From Rhizodiscina lignyota (Eukaryota; Ascomycota; Dothideomycetes; Aulographales; Rhizodiscinaceae), in NCBI GenBank assembly GCA_010015805.1, contig ML978121.1:3286001-3350000 (forward strand): DNA of 64,000 nucleotides, given 5' to 3'. The stretch's first letter is position 1; every line of letters starts with the position of its first letter. Below the pieces are notes generated by a model. The model had not been told where the DNA came from and searched no databases. It saw only the letters and a program-made list of their open reading frames with translations. Position numbers and translations under genes: made by a program. Positions 33,883 to 44,770 of this stretch are shown here, in pieces.

Positions 33883-35104
33883 GCTTCCATTTATACCCGG
33901 TAATAGCTCTTGATGTATTTTTGAGATGCTACGTTTGCACTGCCCTTGCATTCTAATTTTCGGCGAAAGTTATTTAGAATAGTGTCCATCATGAGAAGCA
34001 GACGAGAAGTGCAGTCTCGACATGTTTGACTTGAGGTAGCCGTGGAAATGGCAACCCTTGGAGAAAGCAGATGCAGGTGTTGTACTCCCACACACCTGAT
34101 CCCAGTTGCTCGCACAACTCAACAAGACGTTTGTGCGGCTGATGCCGAATCAGCAAATTAGTATGCTTCGTAATTTTGATGGTAGATATTAGAATTGTTT
34201 TTTGGTGCCCACGGTCGAGTTTCTGAATTGACACCGATTGCTGTCGATCTGTCGCCTGGAACACTTAAAAATCTAGAAAACGGACCGAGAGCCTCGCTGT
34301 TCCGATGAGAATCGCCTCCCAAAATGCCGAAGAATCAAATAGATCCAAGTTTGTCCTTTATGTTCCGTGAGAGACAACGTCGCCGCTGTACATCAACAGT
34401 TTTGCCACACATTGTGGTTAGCGTGTTCGCTGTTGCCTGAGCATCACGAAGCTGTATTTCGGAGAGCACTGAATCACGCCAGAAAATGAACGGGCCTACG
34501 TCGACAAGGCTCTTCGAGGCTGTGTCTCACGCAATTGGCTACTCGCAATTACATGTGTCGGTCTGGCAAGACGTCGTTTGTCCGAGATCCCATGGCATCT
34601 AAACACGGAAGATGACGAGCGGTCCAAATAGAGGTTCAACTGAGAGCAAAGATAAGACCACTGCAGATGCAGAAGATACAAAGCCATTTCTGTCCTCGAG
34701 GGCGAATATCTAGGCATGGGATTTGTAAATAGAAAGCTCGCAAAGTTTCGTATCCCTGAGACATACAGGTAGAGTACCCCTGCGCTAGTCCGAATGTGGA
34801 ACTCGCCTCAAAACTGGCCTTGACGTCTTGGATGTTTTTTTCGATCCTACATACACTTCTGTACAAGAAAATGACTCGGTATAATCACATGCACTGGCAG
34901 TGCTTTGAAAGCGTAGGATCCCACGGAGGGTTGATCCATTCCCATTCGTCAGTCGGGAATGCGACGCTATCGTTTCGAAGTTATGCATGGTGCATCTTCT
35001 AGCCTGGCGACGCATCGTGAGGCGCAGCACATAACCATCACCCGTGAAGATGAGTACATATTCACATTTTCCTCGCGTATTCTCTTCAACTCTCGCTAGG
35101 CATC
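33883..35104. other. Intergenic, no gene supported
   Basis: About 1.2 kb with only short overlapping frames and no convincing splice structure. It holds the promoter of the Helo-like/Rho-like fusion. Confidence 0.5.
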
Positions 35105-37301
35105 ATGGGAGCGGTAGGTATTGCTCTGCCAGTAGCGTCTCTTGTAGTGCAATGCACACAGACAGCAAACGCGTGCAACGATGTCAAAGAGAGATACCAA
35201 TCCGCACCAACAACCGTTGTAAGCATTATCGCCGAATGCAATTCCATCCAGCCTTCACTTCCGGAGATCGAAAGCTTCGCGGAGCGAGCGCTTCCCTACC
35301 TGGATTCAGAACGCCAACAGCGATTTCAGTCTTCCGTGTGTAGCCTTTGCGAAGGCTGTATAACCGCTCTCACCTCGATCGACGAATGCTTGAAAGGTTC
35401 CGAAGAGATTTCTAGCAATGGCGGTATCATTATTCCACCGGTGCGTCGATTGAGTAGGAGGGGGAAAGGACGAACGGCATGGAACGAGAGAGAGCTTCTG
35501 GTGTTGCTAGACCGTCTTCGGGGCTATCAGACTAATCTCATATTGTCGCTCTCCCTGTTGAGGCTGTGAGATACCAAGAACTCTTGGGCTGGCTATGCTC
35601 ACGCTGATGGATCAACAGAGAATCAGATGAGAATCTTCGGCAGCTGATCGAAGTGCAAGGTAGCATGCTGGTCGCGATGCACTCGCGATTCATGCGATCC
35701 AACCTACACTCCTCGAGTCAGATGGATACCAATACAGAGCGTAAAGACGCCCGGAGATCGATATACGGAAACCGAAGCACATTGTCTCTTTTCGATGATG
35801 AAGCGATCACTGCTCATCTCGTGCGCACAAGAGCTGAAGACTCCTCGAGCGCTCCCGACTTGAGCGCCAGACTCTCTACCCTCGCCAATTCCAATGCGAA
35901 CAATTCCCAGACGAGCCTACATACAGGCCTGTATGTTGCTAACCCTTCTTGATTAAGCATCGACTCCACCCGCAGTAGCATCGTCTCCGAAACATCGTTC
36001 CTATTTGACGCCGAGGCTTTGAACTTGCGTGCATATCGAGCAGTGTTTCGGAAGCGAGTCAAGAAGCTGGTTGGTGCACCGGTAGGAAATATTCTGATGG
36101 CCGGTGTAGAGTCATTAGAATGGTGCTCGGATTGGACGGTCTCTGCATATTATGCAGCGCTTGACTATCTGGGCGACGTTGCTGCAGAGACGATTCTCGA
36201 CGCGGAAGACCAGTCCATTTATTACTCGATATTGGAAGATGACATTCCTGATCGCGTAAAATCCTCTGATCCAGCGCGGCCGTCGACCGCAATGTACGGA
36301 TCTCTTAATAGGCGACTTGACAATCATGGAGCGCCGTACCCTAAGGTACAAAATCGGGTTGTGCCGGTGGAAATAGCAATGATGATATCAATGGGCAGAA
36401 TGCCAACATTCAAAGGTGTTCCTAAAATCAAGTACGTAACCGTGAAATCACATCCGGTTAATTGTCCTGAAAAACTCATGACCGCAGATGTACCGTCATA
36501 GGCGAGGGCAGCTCTCCCAAAACAAGATTACTCTGGTCGTTCATACATGGCAAACCTCCGGAGGCTTATACCCCGAGGACATTCAAGGACTCTGCACTAA
36601 CAATTAGGTAAGGCGGTCCAATTTGCTTCACAACCGGAGCACACACCTACTAATCTCTTCACCAGGTTGAAGTCCACCAGAGAAGGGGACTGGTGGGAGG
36701 ATCGGCGGGTTCGGATGAGCCTGTTCGACACTTCTGGCCTGGAGGAATATGATAAGCTTCGCCGAATGCACTACGAAAACACTGATGTTTTCTTGATTGT
36801 GACTCCGGCCAATGCAACTCCGGCCGCCACGGCAACGACAGGTGCTAGAGGTCGGCATGCATCAATGGACAATGCGACGAAATGGGAGTATGATATTCGA
36901 AGCCGCTATTACAACACCCCGTACTTGATTGTTCGGGCCAAAGATCCAGCGAACGATCCAACGCAGCCATCATCGAGCGATGAAGGGAATAACAGAAAGA
37001 GCTCGGAATCCGAATCCCCTTGGAAAAATCCCGGACCTCTTTCTCTTGGAGCGGTCAAGATAGTACAATGTGATCTTGGAAGCGGCGAGGATATCATGAC
37101 AGTTTTTCGTGAGGTATGTATTTGAGGATAGCCGTCGCAGTGATTTTGCTACTCACTTCCACATCGCAGGCCATTGTAGCGGCCTTGAACTTCAAAGCTG
37201 ATAAGGCATCTGTGAGAAGCATGCTGAGGAACGTAAGGCAAAGCAGAATGCTACGTCAGCTGATTCAAGGCCGAAGAATCATCGAGACAGATGAGGGTTG
37301 A
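35105..37301 (+). CDS. Helo-like N-terminal domain fused to degenerate Rho-type GTPase domain
   Basis: Model join(35105..35565,35619..35930,35976..36431,36488..36607,36666..37113,37170..37301), 642 aa; every junction keeps frame and total length divides by three. Residues 1-105 (MGAVGIALPVASLVVQCTQT, then amphipathic helices) resemble the fungal STAND N-terminal Helo-like domain (PF17111). A linker of about 300 residues contains SETSFLFDAEALN...AYRAVF. From about 408 a Rho-like domain begins: KCTVIGEGSSPKT where GDGAVGKT is expected (P replaces the G before K), AYTPRTF switch I, FDTSGLEEYDKLRRMHY switch II, DVFLIVTPA, RAKDP (about 541-545) where TKxDL is expected, and CDLGSGEDI where the SAL motif is expected. 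No C-terminal CAAX box. Likely a pseudo-GTPase or atypical switch in programmed-death or recognition signalling (inference). Confidence 0.78.
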
Positions 37302-37896
37302 CATTGCAGACCGAAAGGCAAACTTCGTACGGAGTACTCCTGGATATTTCGGTGTCGTCGAAATTCAAAAGGTTGGGAACATCGCTGCGCGTTGAACTAA
37401 GAGATGGAGTACACTTGAACAGCAACAGTAATGAGAAGAGATTTGATGGAAAGATCTTTACAATAGTTCGGTGGATTTGACATCAATTTCTTTCTACTTC
37501 TTTCTGCCTATTATAGCTTAAGCATAGCAGATTGACCAACGAATTGAAACAAGAAGAGCAACTAAGGCTGAAATTTCATAAGCATATTAAATCAGTTAAG
37601 GTGCTTAGACTTCTTTATGAATCTTCTTGGTGATGTTCAAGGTGGTACCTTGAGAGGTTTTTGAGGCGTCGATTTGAAGGAAGTGTTGGGACGGCGCCGA
37701 AGATTATCCGGCGCCAAGTCTTGAAATAAAACACCACACTTAGATTAGTACGTAATAAATTTGTTACCATAAGGCTGAAGGCGGTGAGTGAAAAGTTCTG
37801 CCGGCCGTCTCCAAAATTTCCATAGTCGGCACCAAAGTTGTTCGGTAGTCATCACCGCTGTTCTTCAAGTCGCCCATACGGCGCAGGCAAATCGCA
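37302..37896. other. Intergenic, AT-rich, short GC hairpin
   Basis: No gene. GGCGCC...CGGCGCC around 37693-37716 can pair as a short hairpin in an otherwise AT-rich stretch. It ends at the RLP24 start. Confidence 0.4.
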
Positions 37897-38607
37897 ATGA
37901 GGTCTGTTGTACACGACTGCGTTACTTTCACTTGAAGCTGATATCCTACAGGATCGAGACTTGTACCTTCTGTTCTCGCCCAGTCTACCCCTCCAAAGGT
38001 ACGCGATATCCCTCGAAGCATGCTTCAGATCAGCAATTTAACCAGTGATGTCTTTTCAGGTATCACATTCGTCCGCAACGACGCGAAACTCTTCCGCTTC
38101 TGCCGCTCGAAATGCCACAAGAACTTCAAGATGCACCGCAACCCGCGCAAGCTCGGCTGGACGAAGGCGTTCAGGCGCGCGCATGGCAAGGAAATGGTCG
38201 TCGACTCCACACTGCAGTTCGCGGCGCGGCGCAACGTGCCCGTGCGATACGATCGTGACAGGGTGGCCACGACGCTCAAGGCGATGCAGAGAGTTGCGGA
38301 GATTAGATCGAAGAGGGAGAGGCAGTTCTACAAGGAGCGCATGAAGGGTAACAAAGAGAAACAGCGGGCAGCGAATCGCAAGTTGGTGGAGGAGAATCAG
38401 CACCTGTTGCCTCCGGAGGAGAGAGATGTTGTACCGGAGCATATCTTGGCACAGCAGGAGCTCGAGGCGGCGAAGATGGATGCAGAGGTCGATGTCCAGG
38501 AGGAGGAGGAGCAGCTTGTGGAGAAGAGGCCGAAGAGCATACTGAAGCAAAAGAAGCAACGGCTAATTGTTGGCCATGGGCCGGAGAATATGGACGTGGA
38601 CGAGTGA
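37897..38607 (+). CDS. RLP24: 60S ribosome biogenesis factor Rlp24
   Basis: Model join(37897..37901,37952..37998,38060..38607), 199 aa. Rlp24 (eL24-like) is a placeholder on nuclear pre-60S particles, later swapped for Rpl24 after Drg1 extracts it in the cytoplasm. Exon 1 is only ATGAG. The frame [25 protein letters not shown] emerges across introns of 50 bp (donor GTCTGT, non-consensus) and 61 bp. Zinc ligands are C6, C9, C32 and C36. [27 protein letters not shown] is the conserved core. The C-terminal half is a charged helix with EEEEQ and a basic KKQRL end, which in yeast recruits Drg1. Length matches yeast Rlp24 (199 aa). Confidence 0.95.
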
Positions 38608-39782
38608 ACGAAATCTGGCTTGCGAGCATTTGCATGGGCAATTAGAGTATTGCATGGCGTTTGGCGCTCGACAATATCCTTCAATCATGGCGAAGAGCTA
38701 CGGTTCTCTAGGAACCCCTCTTGAAATTTCTCGGCAGCATAGAGCGCTCAGGTCCCAGTAGGTCCGCTGCTAAGCTGTATGGTCTAGTTCACGAATGGGA
38801 TATTCGCAATGCACACCGGGCTCAGGAACGCAGTAGATGGCCCTGGGCTCTCAGATCAACGGGTCCCAAGTGTAACACATGAACAAAGAAACTAAATATC
38901 GGAAGACCATCAGATGATCGCAAAAGAAGTCAAGAATGCGATCTTGCGCTAGCCACATATCTCAGTGCTACAGTAGTTACATGTGACGCAGGCACGGTGC
39001 ATTCGATGACCGTGGCTGTGCCAAAAATTGCGACTTCAAAGTCCTGAAACGTTCACCACCAACTCCTCACTTGCCGGAAACCAGACCAGATGCGGGCGGG
39101 TAAGAGCGGGCACCCATCCTGTTGGTATGCGCTGTAATCAGAATGAGATGTCATCGTTGGTTCCTGGAATCAGCTTCTTCTTGCGAACCCGAATGGCCTC
39201 AGGGTCAGGCTTCCTGGTGAAGCACCATCTTAAAATTTGATAATGTGAAGCCTATGAATGTGTCTCAAGAACGATAGATCCGCAATTTATTGTTTTGCTC
39301 TCCTGTCATCTCTTTTGATTCATCCCCTCGCGTTTCTTGGAGAATGCTCGTCCAATTGGACAGCCTTACAAACCCAACCACCCCACGGCTTCATCATGCA
39401 TAAGCTGCGCCCCTGCCTCGCCAAATATAAGCTGACAGTAGTCAGGTTCGACGAAACGAGCACTCCAGACGCATTCTACTGTAGGTATGTGTATCATTAG
39501 TATGGCACTAAACCAGGCATGGCATTCCCTCTCGACCAGTTAATCCAGAGGCATTCCAGCCCTTGCAGCTGAGACGCCCTTGAAGCCTAATCCCAAGGCC
39601 ATAAGATGCTCGCGGTCGGGACGATCTGGAGACTTTTTGGAGGCCACAAGCTCACAGCTCACCATCATGCGAATGGAAAGGGTTCCTTTCACACGCACGA
39701 CACGTTGATGATCGACAAAGCTGATTATTTGAACAATATCTCATAACATCTAAATCTCTATCATACGATTCTCTCCTTCAAT
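38608..39782. other. Intergenic, no gene supported
   Basis: About 1.2 kb with short random frames only. The last part is the promoter of the small membrane protein. Confidence 0.5.
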
Positions 39783-40358
39783 ATGGAATCTTTCTTTTCG
39801 TCACCAGTCTACTATCCTCTCCCTTCTCGTACCCTCTCCACCATCAACACCGCTTCTCGCTCCTCCACTTCGAGTCAAACGGAGACAGAACCCCTGATGG
39901 CCCACGCCCCAGACTTCGCTTACACCGACGGCGAATTTGCTTCCGTGGCATGTCTGGCGGACATTGACAACGCTATCATAACCACTGCCAGCCCATATGC
40001 ACGACGGCAATCCTCACGATCTCTTCCTCCATCATATGACGACCCATACGACGAACTTGATTTAGAGCAGAAGTCTAAGCACACACTGCCACGGCTCAGA
40101 TCGAGAGGATGGTACCAAAGAACACTATGGCACCTGTCGAACAAGCCGATGGAATCTTGGATGGCTTTTGCAGCGGTGATGTTGGCGCTGGTCGCGCTGG
40201 TCGCGCTGATCTTTTTGGTGTTCGTGTTGGCGATGCAGTCGACGGGACATATGGGTGCCGTCTACAAGTCTGTAGACAGGAGCATCACTTCTTTCCACAG
40301 TGGTGTCATGAATGTGATGTGCGTACTAGCGGGACCGGACTGTCCAACCGAGCTATGA
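39783..40358 (+). CDS. Single-pass membrane protein with PPxY motif
   Basis: Single exon, 191 aa, ATG 39783. Residues 1-120 are hydrophilic and Ser/Thr-rich, with LPPSYDDPY at about 81-89: PPSY is a PPxY motif that can bind WW domains of Rsp5/Nedd4-type ubiquitin ligases. A membrane helix follows (about 126-152, WMAFAAVMLALVALVALIFLVFVLAM), then a 40-residue tail with two Cys. No signal peptide, so the long N-terminal part is probably cytosolic. I do not recognise the family. The motif suggests an arrestin-like or self-adaptor role in ubiquitin-dependent sorting (inference). Confidence 0.65.
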   Translation: MESFFSSPVYYPLPSRTLSTINTASRSSTSSQTETEPLMAHAPDFAYTDGEFASVACLADIDNAIITTASPYARRQSSRSLPPSYDDPYDELDLEQKSKHTLPRLRSRGWYQRTLWHLSNKPMESWMAFAAVMLALVALVALIFLVFVLAMQSTGHMGAVYKSVDRSITSFHSGVMNVMCVLAGPDCPTEL

Positions 40359-40638
40359 TGTGTCGGGTTATGACCGCATGAGATGATTGTTATGCACCTG
40401 GGATCCTTTCGGCGTTTGCTGGACGGTGTCGAGCATGGATTTATTAGATACCAGAAGTTTTATTGTAGCATCTCTCGATATGGCTTCAATCGATTCCCGA
40501 TAACGAAAATTGAACCGACTTTGGTCTTCGTAGTCCGTGTCTGCTGAACGGTCGTATAGTGCTGCTCAGGTTGAAGTGCTTCTTCTGTATTTCCATTTCA
40601 CGCAGAAGGAGTTGCTCTTTGTCTTTCCGGCCATATAG

Positions 40639-41778
40639 TCATTCAACCGCAGGCGGCTCCGTCAATTTCAATTCGCCAGCGTCCGCGGTATCTTTGCCAG
40701 CCCAGATATCCTTTGTGAATCTGACGGTCTTGGTGAAGATTTGTCTCCTTGTGCGCTTCTCTTCCTCATTCAACCAGCTCTCTGGCATCTGGGTCCAACC
40801 ATGCTTCATGTCCGGGTATCGTTCAACTTTCAAATCATCTCCACGTCCACCGTCTTGAACTTTCTTAACCCACGTCTCGCTTTGTTCGGCAAGCGAGTCC
40901 AGACCAGACAGCACGAGGAGCATGCGTGCCTTCGCGTGCAAGCCCTCAAGATCTGCGAGACCAGGAGAGGCACGAGGCTCAGCAGCCTTATTGCGTGGGA
41001 GGTATGTTGGGGCGAGGAGATCCGAAAGCTCGGAAAAGAAGCCGTGCGACATGTGAAGCCCAACTGGACAAGTTCGTTCGGACGGGAGCTGGCGCGCGTC
41101 GAGAGAAGGGTAGTAGAGAAGGAGCGGTACTCTCGCCGGAAAGTCATTTGGAATAGCACTCGGCCAGGCAGGACTGTTTTCCGTTTTGCCAATCGAGAGC
41201 GCCATATTGAGCGCCAAATTGCCTCCGCTGCTGAATCCTGAGATTGCTATACGTTGCCGGTCAAGTCGTACCTTCATGGGTATCTCGACTGTGCCATCTG
41301 TGTGCTTGTAATTCTCCTTGACTTTCGCTGCCACCGCGTCGCGTAGCACATGATACCCCTTGAAGGTCTCGTCGAGGACGGACCGGAGCACGTCTTCGGC
41401 GTCCTCGATGGCGGCGGGGTACTTTTCGATAGGACCAAGACGGTAATCGACGGTGATGACTGCGGCGCGGAGCTCTCTTGCCATCTTCGCGCAGAAAGGT
41501 GCTTGTTCGAGAGTCGAGCCTAGATAGAAGCCGCCGCCGTGAAAGTCGATGACCACGGGGAGGCTAGAGGCCTCGTCAGGGGTCAAGTCGGTCGGAACGA
41601 AGACGTAGTTGGGAATCAGAGCCTTTCCACGAGATGGTAGGCTCAGCATGAACGGATGAGGGCCTTCGGGGGAGGTCAAGTGGATGATCTGAGATGGGAC
41701 GTATCGTGGAAGCTTAACCAGGGCGGAGCGCCAGAGGACGCCGAAAGGTTCTGAGAAGACGCTGTTGTCTGTCGACAT
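40639..41778 (-). CDS. Alpha/beta hydrolase, HSL-type esterase
   Basis: Single exon, 379 aa, ATG 41778 (MSTDNSVFSEPFG). The hormone-sensitive-lipase-type fold (alpha/beta hydrolase 3) is clear: oxyanion HGGG at 80-83 (VVIDFHGGGFYLGS), DYRLGPIEKYPAAIEDAEDV, nucleophile S183 in GFSSG, acid D294 (VLSGLDSL) and His H326 (KHGW). All triad residues are present, so an active esterase or lipase is likely; the substrate is unknown. No signal peptide, so probably intracellular. Length is normal for the family. Confidence 0.9.
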   Translation of the reverse strand: MSTDNSVFSEPFGVLWRSALVKLPRYVPSQIIHLTSPEGPHPFMLSLPSRGKALIPNYVFVPTDLTPDEASSLPVVIDFHGGGFYLGSTLEQAPFCAKMARELRAAVITVDYRLGPIEKYPAAIEDAEDVLRSVLDETFKGYHVLRDAVAAKVKENYKHTDGTVEIPMKVRLDRQRIAISGFSSGGNLALNMALSIGKTENSPAWPSAIPNDFPARVPLLLYYPSLDARQLPSERTCPVGLHMSHGFFSELSDLLAPTYLPRNKAAEPRASPGLADLEGLHAKARMLLVLSGLDSLAEQSETWVKKVQDGGRGDDLKVERYPDMKHGWTQMPESWLNEEEKRTRRQIFTKTVRFTKDIWAGKDTADAGELKLTEPPAVE

Positions 41779-44770
41779 TTTGGCGTTGAAGGTAGAGTAA
41801 GTCAGTTGTTTGATTTCTGGTCTTCATCGTGAGAGCAATTGGAGGGTGATGGGGATTATAAGCTATATTTCCACGTTTCCAGCGAGACGCGTCGGTGGGG
41901 GTTTCCTCAAATGGAAGAGCGAAGGATGCCACAATGCGATGCGGGAGAAAGTTCGGTCCCATGTCGCTCGCATCCGAAAGCCAATGACAGCGTGGGCGAC
42001 GTCATGGAGTGCCATCTCCGGCAAGCGACGATGCACTGCGCCTCCGCAAAACTTTCGCTTTGAGAGTCTCTGGGTGCGAAACATTCAAATCTCACACGCC
42101 ACACCTTAGCTGAATGGTCCGTGATCATCGCGTATCTGCTTTTATTCTGCAAAACGGCCATGAACGACCATCTCAGAGCGCGACCTTCTAGTTCTTCTTC
42201 TGTATCTGGCGCATTTCACGACCCGATTCCCGGGGATAAGGGAGAGAGATAGTGCACTTCGGATGCACCCATCTCGCGCGAGAGACTGCATACTATCAGA
42301 AAGAAATGCTCGAGTTTTTCCGCAAATCTGCATAGGAGGACGTTGCGAACTCAGCGCGCAATGTGACCGCGGAATCCAAATCAGTAGCCGCCCTCGCAAG
42401 CAGGTGGTGAGGGCTGGAGCTCAGATTACAAACCTTCCATGTGTTGGGATGTCTTACTAAAGTGTATTCCTAACATTCAGTTCGTATTAAGATACATCCC
42501 TATAATTTCATTTTCTCTTCTGCGCAGCCTCCTGTTCAACTTTGCTTCATGTCTATGTCGCTTAGATGATATTTGACCGTCTGTTACGGTCGGCTTCGAC
42601 TCCTTCCGGGGGGCGGACCATTAGTGGACCAAAGTTGTGTGGCTATCCTTTCGTATGTACTGTAGCTTACTTGTATTGCGTGGACTTGCCCCTGGAAGTA
42701 TGGAACCGACCACTCGGCGACGCCCGAATACGATGTTTACTCGATGTTCGATTTTTGAGCGCGAAAAGAGGACTCGACGTCTAAAATAAGTCGCATACCG
42801 CTAACTAGAGCATACGCATTTCATACGACAACGTACTAGCTTAACTGAGTCTCAACGTCGAAGCAAAAAGTGATCCGAGCAATTCTTGCTGGATCAACGG
42901 TGAGAGCAGCCCGCGGTCTCAGATTGGAATCGAAAAGCATCGACCGGGCCGCATGGAGCTTGGTCAAAATGCTGCGCAGGGCGGACAAATGTTTGGGAGT
43001 TAGAAGTCTTTCGAAGAAGTCTAAGATTTCTCTTCCATTACTCCTGAGAGAATATTCATCCAGCAGGCAATAGCAATGTTCCTCGGCTCTTCCTTGACAA
43101 TAGTCGAGGTTCGAAAGTCTATGTTGCTATCCCAAAGCGAGCGTCGACAGGCTTTTAGAACCCCTTAGCTTGTCCAGTGGATGCGTTATAAAGGCGATAA
43201 CTGGTGCCATAGAAGCCATGTTTGTATGGCCTTCCTCTCAGCGCCCCATGTTGCTCGAGCCTTTGCCGCGGCACGGTCGAAACAGCTGAAAAGAGGATAT
43301 GGAACTTCGGAGGTAGTTGCGTAGGAAACCAGAATAGCCGGAATGATGCTAATATGTCGTTGATGCCATTTATGTTTGAGCCAAAAGTTCAGAATACGAC
43401 TAGACTTTAGGTTTTACTCAGAGGGTAAAAAGCAATTGCAAAAACCGGTAGACAAGAGAAAAGGGCGCCGAGTCAACAAAAAAGTAGCGACTGGAAGTCT
43501 CCGAGAGCTCAAGGCTCGACCAGAGGATGACTACAGCAAAGTGTTCGGTCAAAGTTTGATCTTCTAAATTTAAAAAAGGCTTATGCAAATGGAGTTCCAG
43601 TAGCGGGTGTTTGATAAAAGAGTAACATTCCTCCATCAAGCCTAGGCGCATGGTGTTGAGCTGCGCATTTGAAAGCTGAGTCTAGATTCTGAGCACTGCA
43701 AGTCTGCAAACACAGTTGTGGCCGCTGTTGAGTTAGTGGAAGCTGGCCAACCACACGAACGAGTGAACCAATTTCGTGGTAGCCAACCAAGTCAATCTAG
43801 CCACCGCACATCTTCGCTGGGAAGAGATTGATGACTGGGCATGGCGAGGAGAAAGAAAGATGCAGGCGAGAAAGCGTGGCGAAAGGAGACGGAGGTTTTC
43901 GTACTTGTATCGTAGCCTGGTAAATATTCGGTAAATTCTAAGCGCATCCCGAGAAAGGGCCGAAATGAATCGAAAAGGAGACGATATGTCACTACGTGCT
44001 AGCAACAACGTACATCCTCTTCGAAACTATGGAACTCCTCGGCCTTTCACGGTCATCACAGCAGTTGATAGTCTCAGTCAGCAAGGAGAACAAGTTAGGG
44101 ACAAAAGATGCGGGGACGCAAAAACTTCGCCATCGCAATGATTTCGAGCCTGCCACGAATCGCTTTCAGCATTTATAGCGATTCTCTATGTAAAATTTCT
44201 GAAGTGGTTCCGAATTAAGCTATCAAGGTGACAAAGCACCAGGTCGACTGTGCTCATATCTCGTTACGAAAACTGACGGTCATCGGTAGGACAGCAATAG
44301 CATGGCCACCAGTTGTACATCAGAAAAGCCCATATCTGAAAACTCCAACGATATAGAAGGTCTCGGAGTTTATCACATGTGGAGTAGCACTTTAGGAACG
44401 TCTCTACGTATTTCCAAATGATGGACTGCGAAGCAGAGGAGCATTCCAAGGATGGCGGAAAGACGGGACGGTCGCGGGCTTGAGCCACAAGGTTGTTTGA
44501 GAACGCCACGCAGCAGCCTGTTGTGGTCTCGATATGCATCCTCGGCCCGTGGTAGGACCCATTGGCGACGAAGATCGAAAATCATGCATCTCCTGCAATG
44601 CACAGCACAGCATCCTTGCAGCCGCAACGAGGAGATAGGAACCCTGCCGATGCGGCTCTGCGGACGCTCAGCTGAGGCCTCAGGCAGCATAAAAAGGCTG
44701 ACAGGTGGTGGCGATTGCGATGCAGATCGTACACGCTTTCCTCGTATAGCGAGGCATCTCAGAATACGAT
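41779..44770. other. 3-kb gene-poor stretch
   Basis: Read on both strands. The only frames are short, mutually overlapping and unrecognised (for example a 105-codon ATG frame at 44373-44690, minus). No terminal repeats, transposase motif or tRNA was seen. The right end contains the promoter of the TauD-like gene. Confidence 0.5.

Noticed and set aside
37685-37745. TGTTGGGA...GGCGCC sequence resembling an LTR start
   Set aside because: No matching second end, target duplication or internal element; probably chance.
44373-44690. 105-codon minus ATG frame upstream of the TauD-like gene
   Set aside because: No motif, overlaps frames on the other strand, likely chance.
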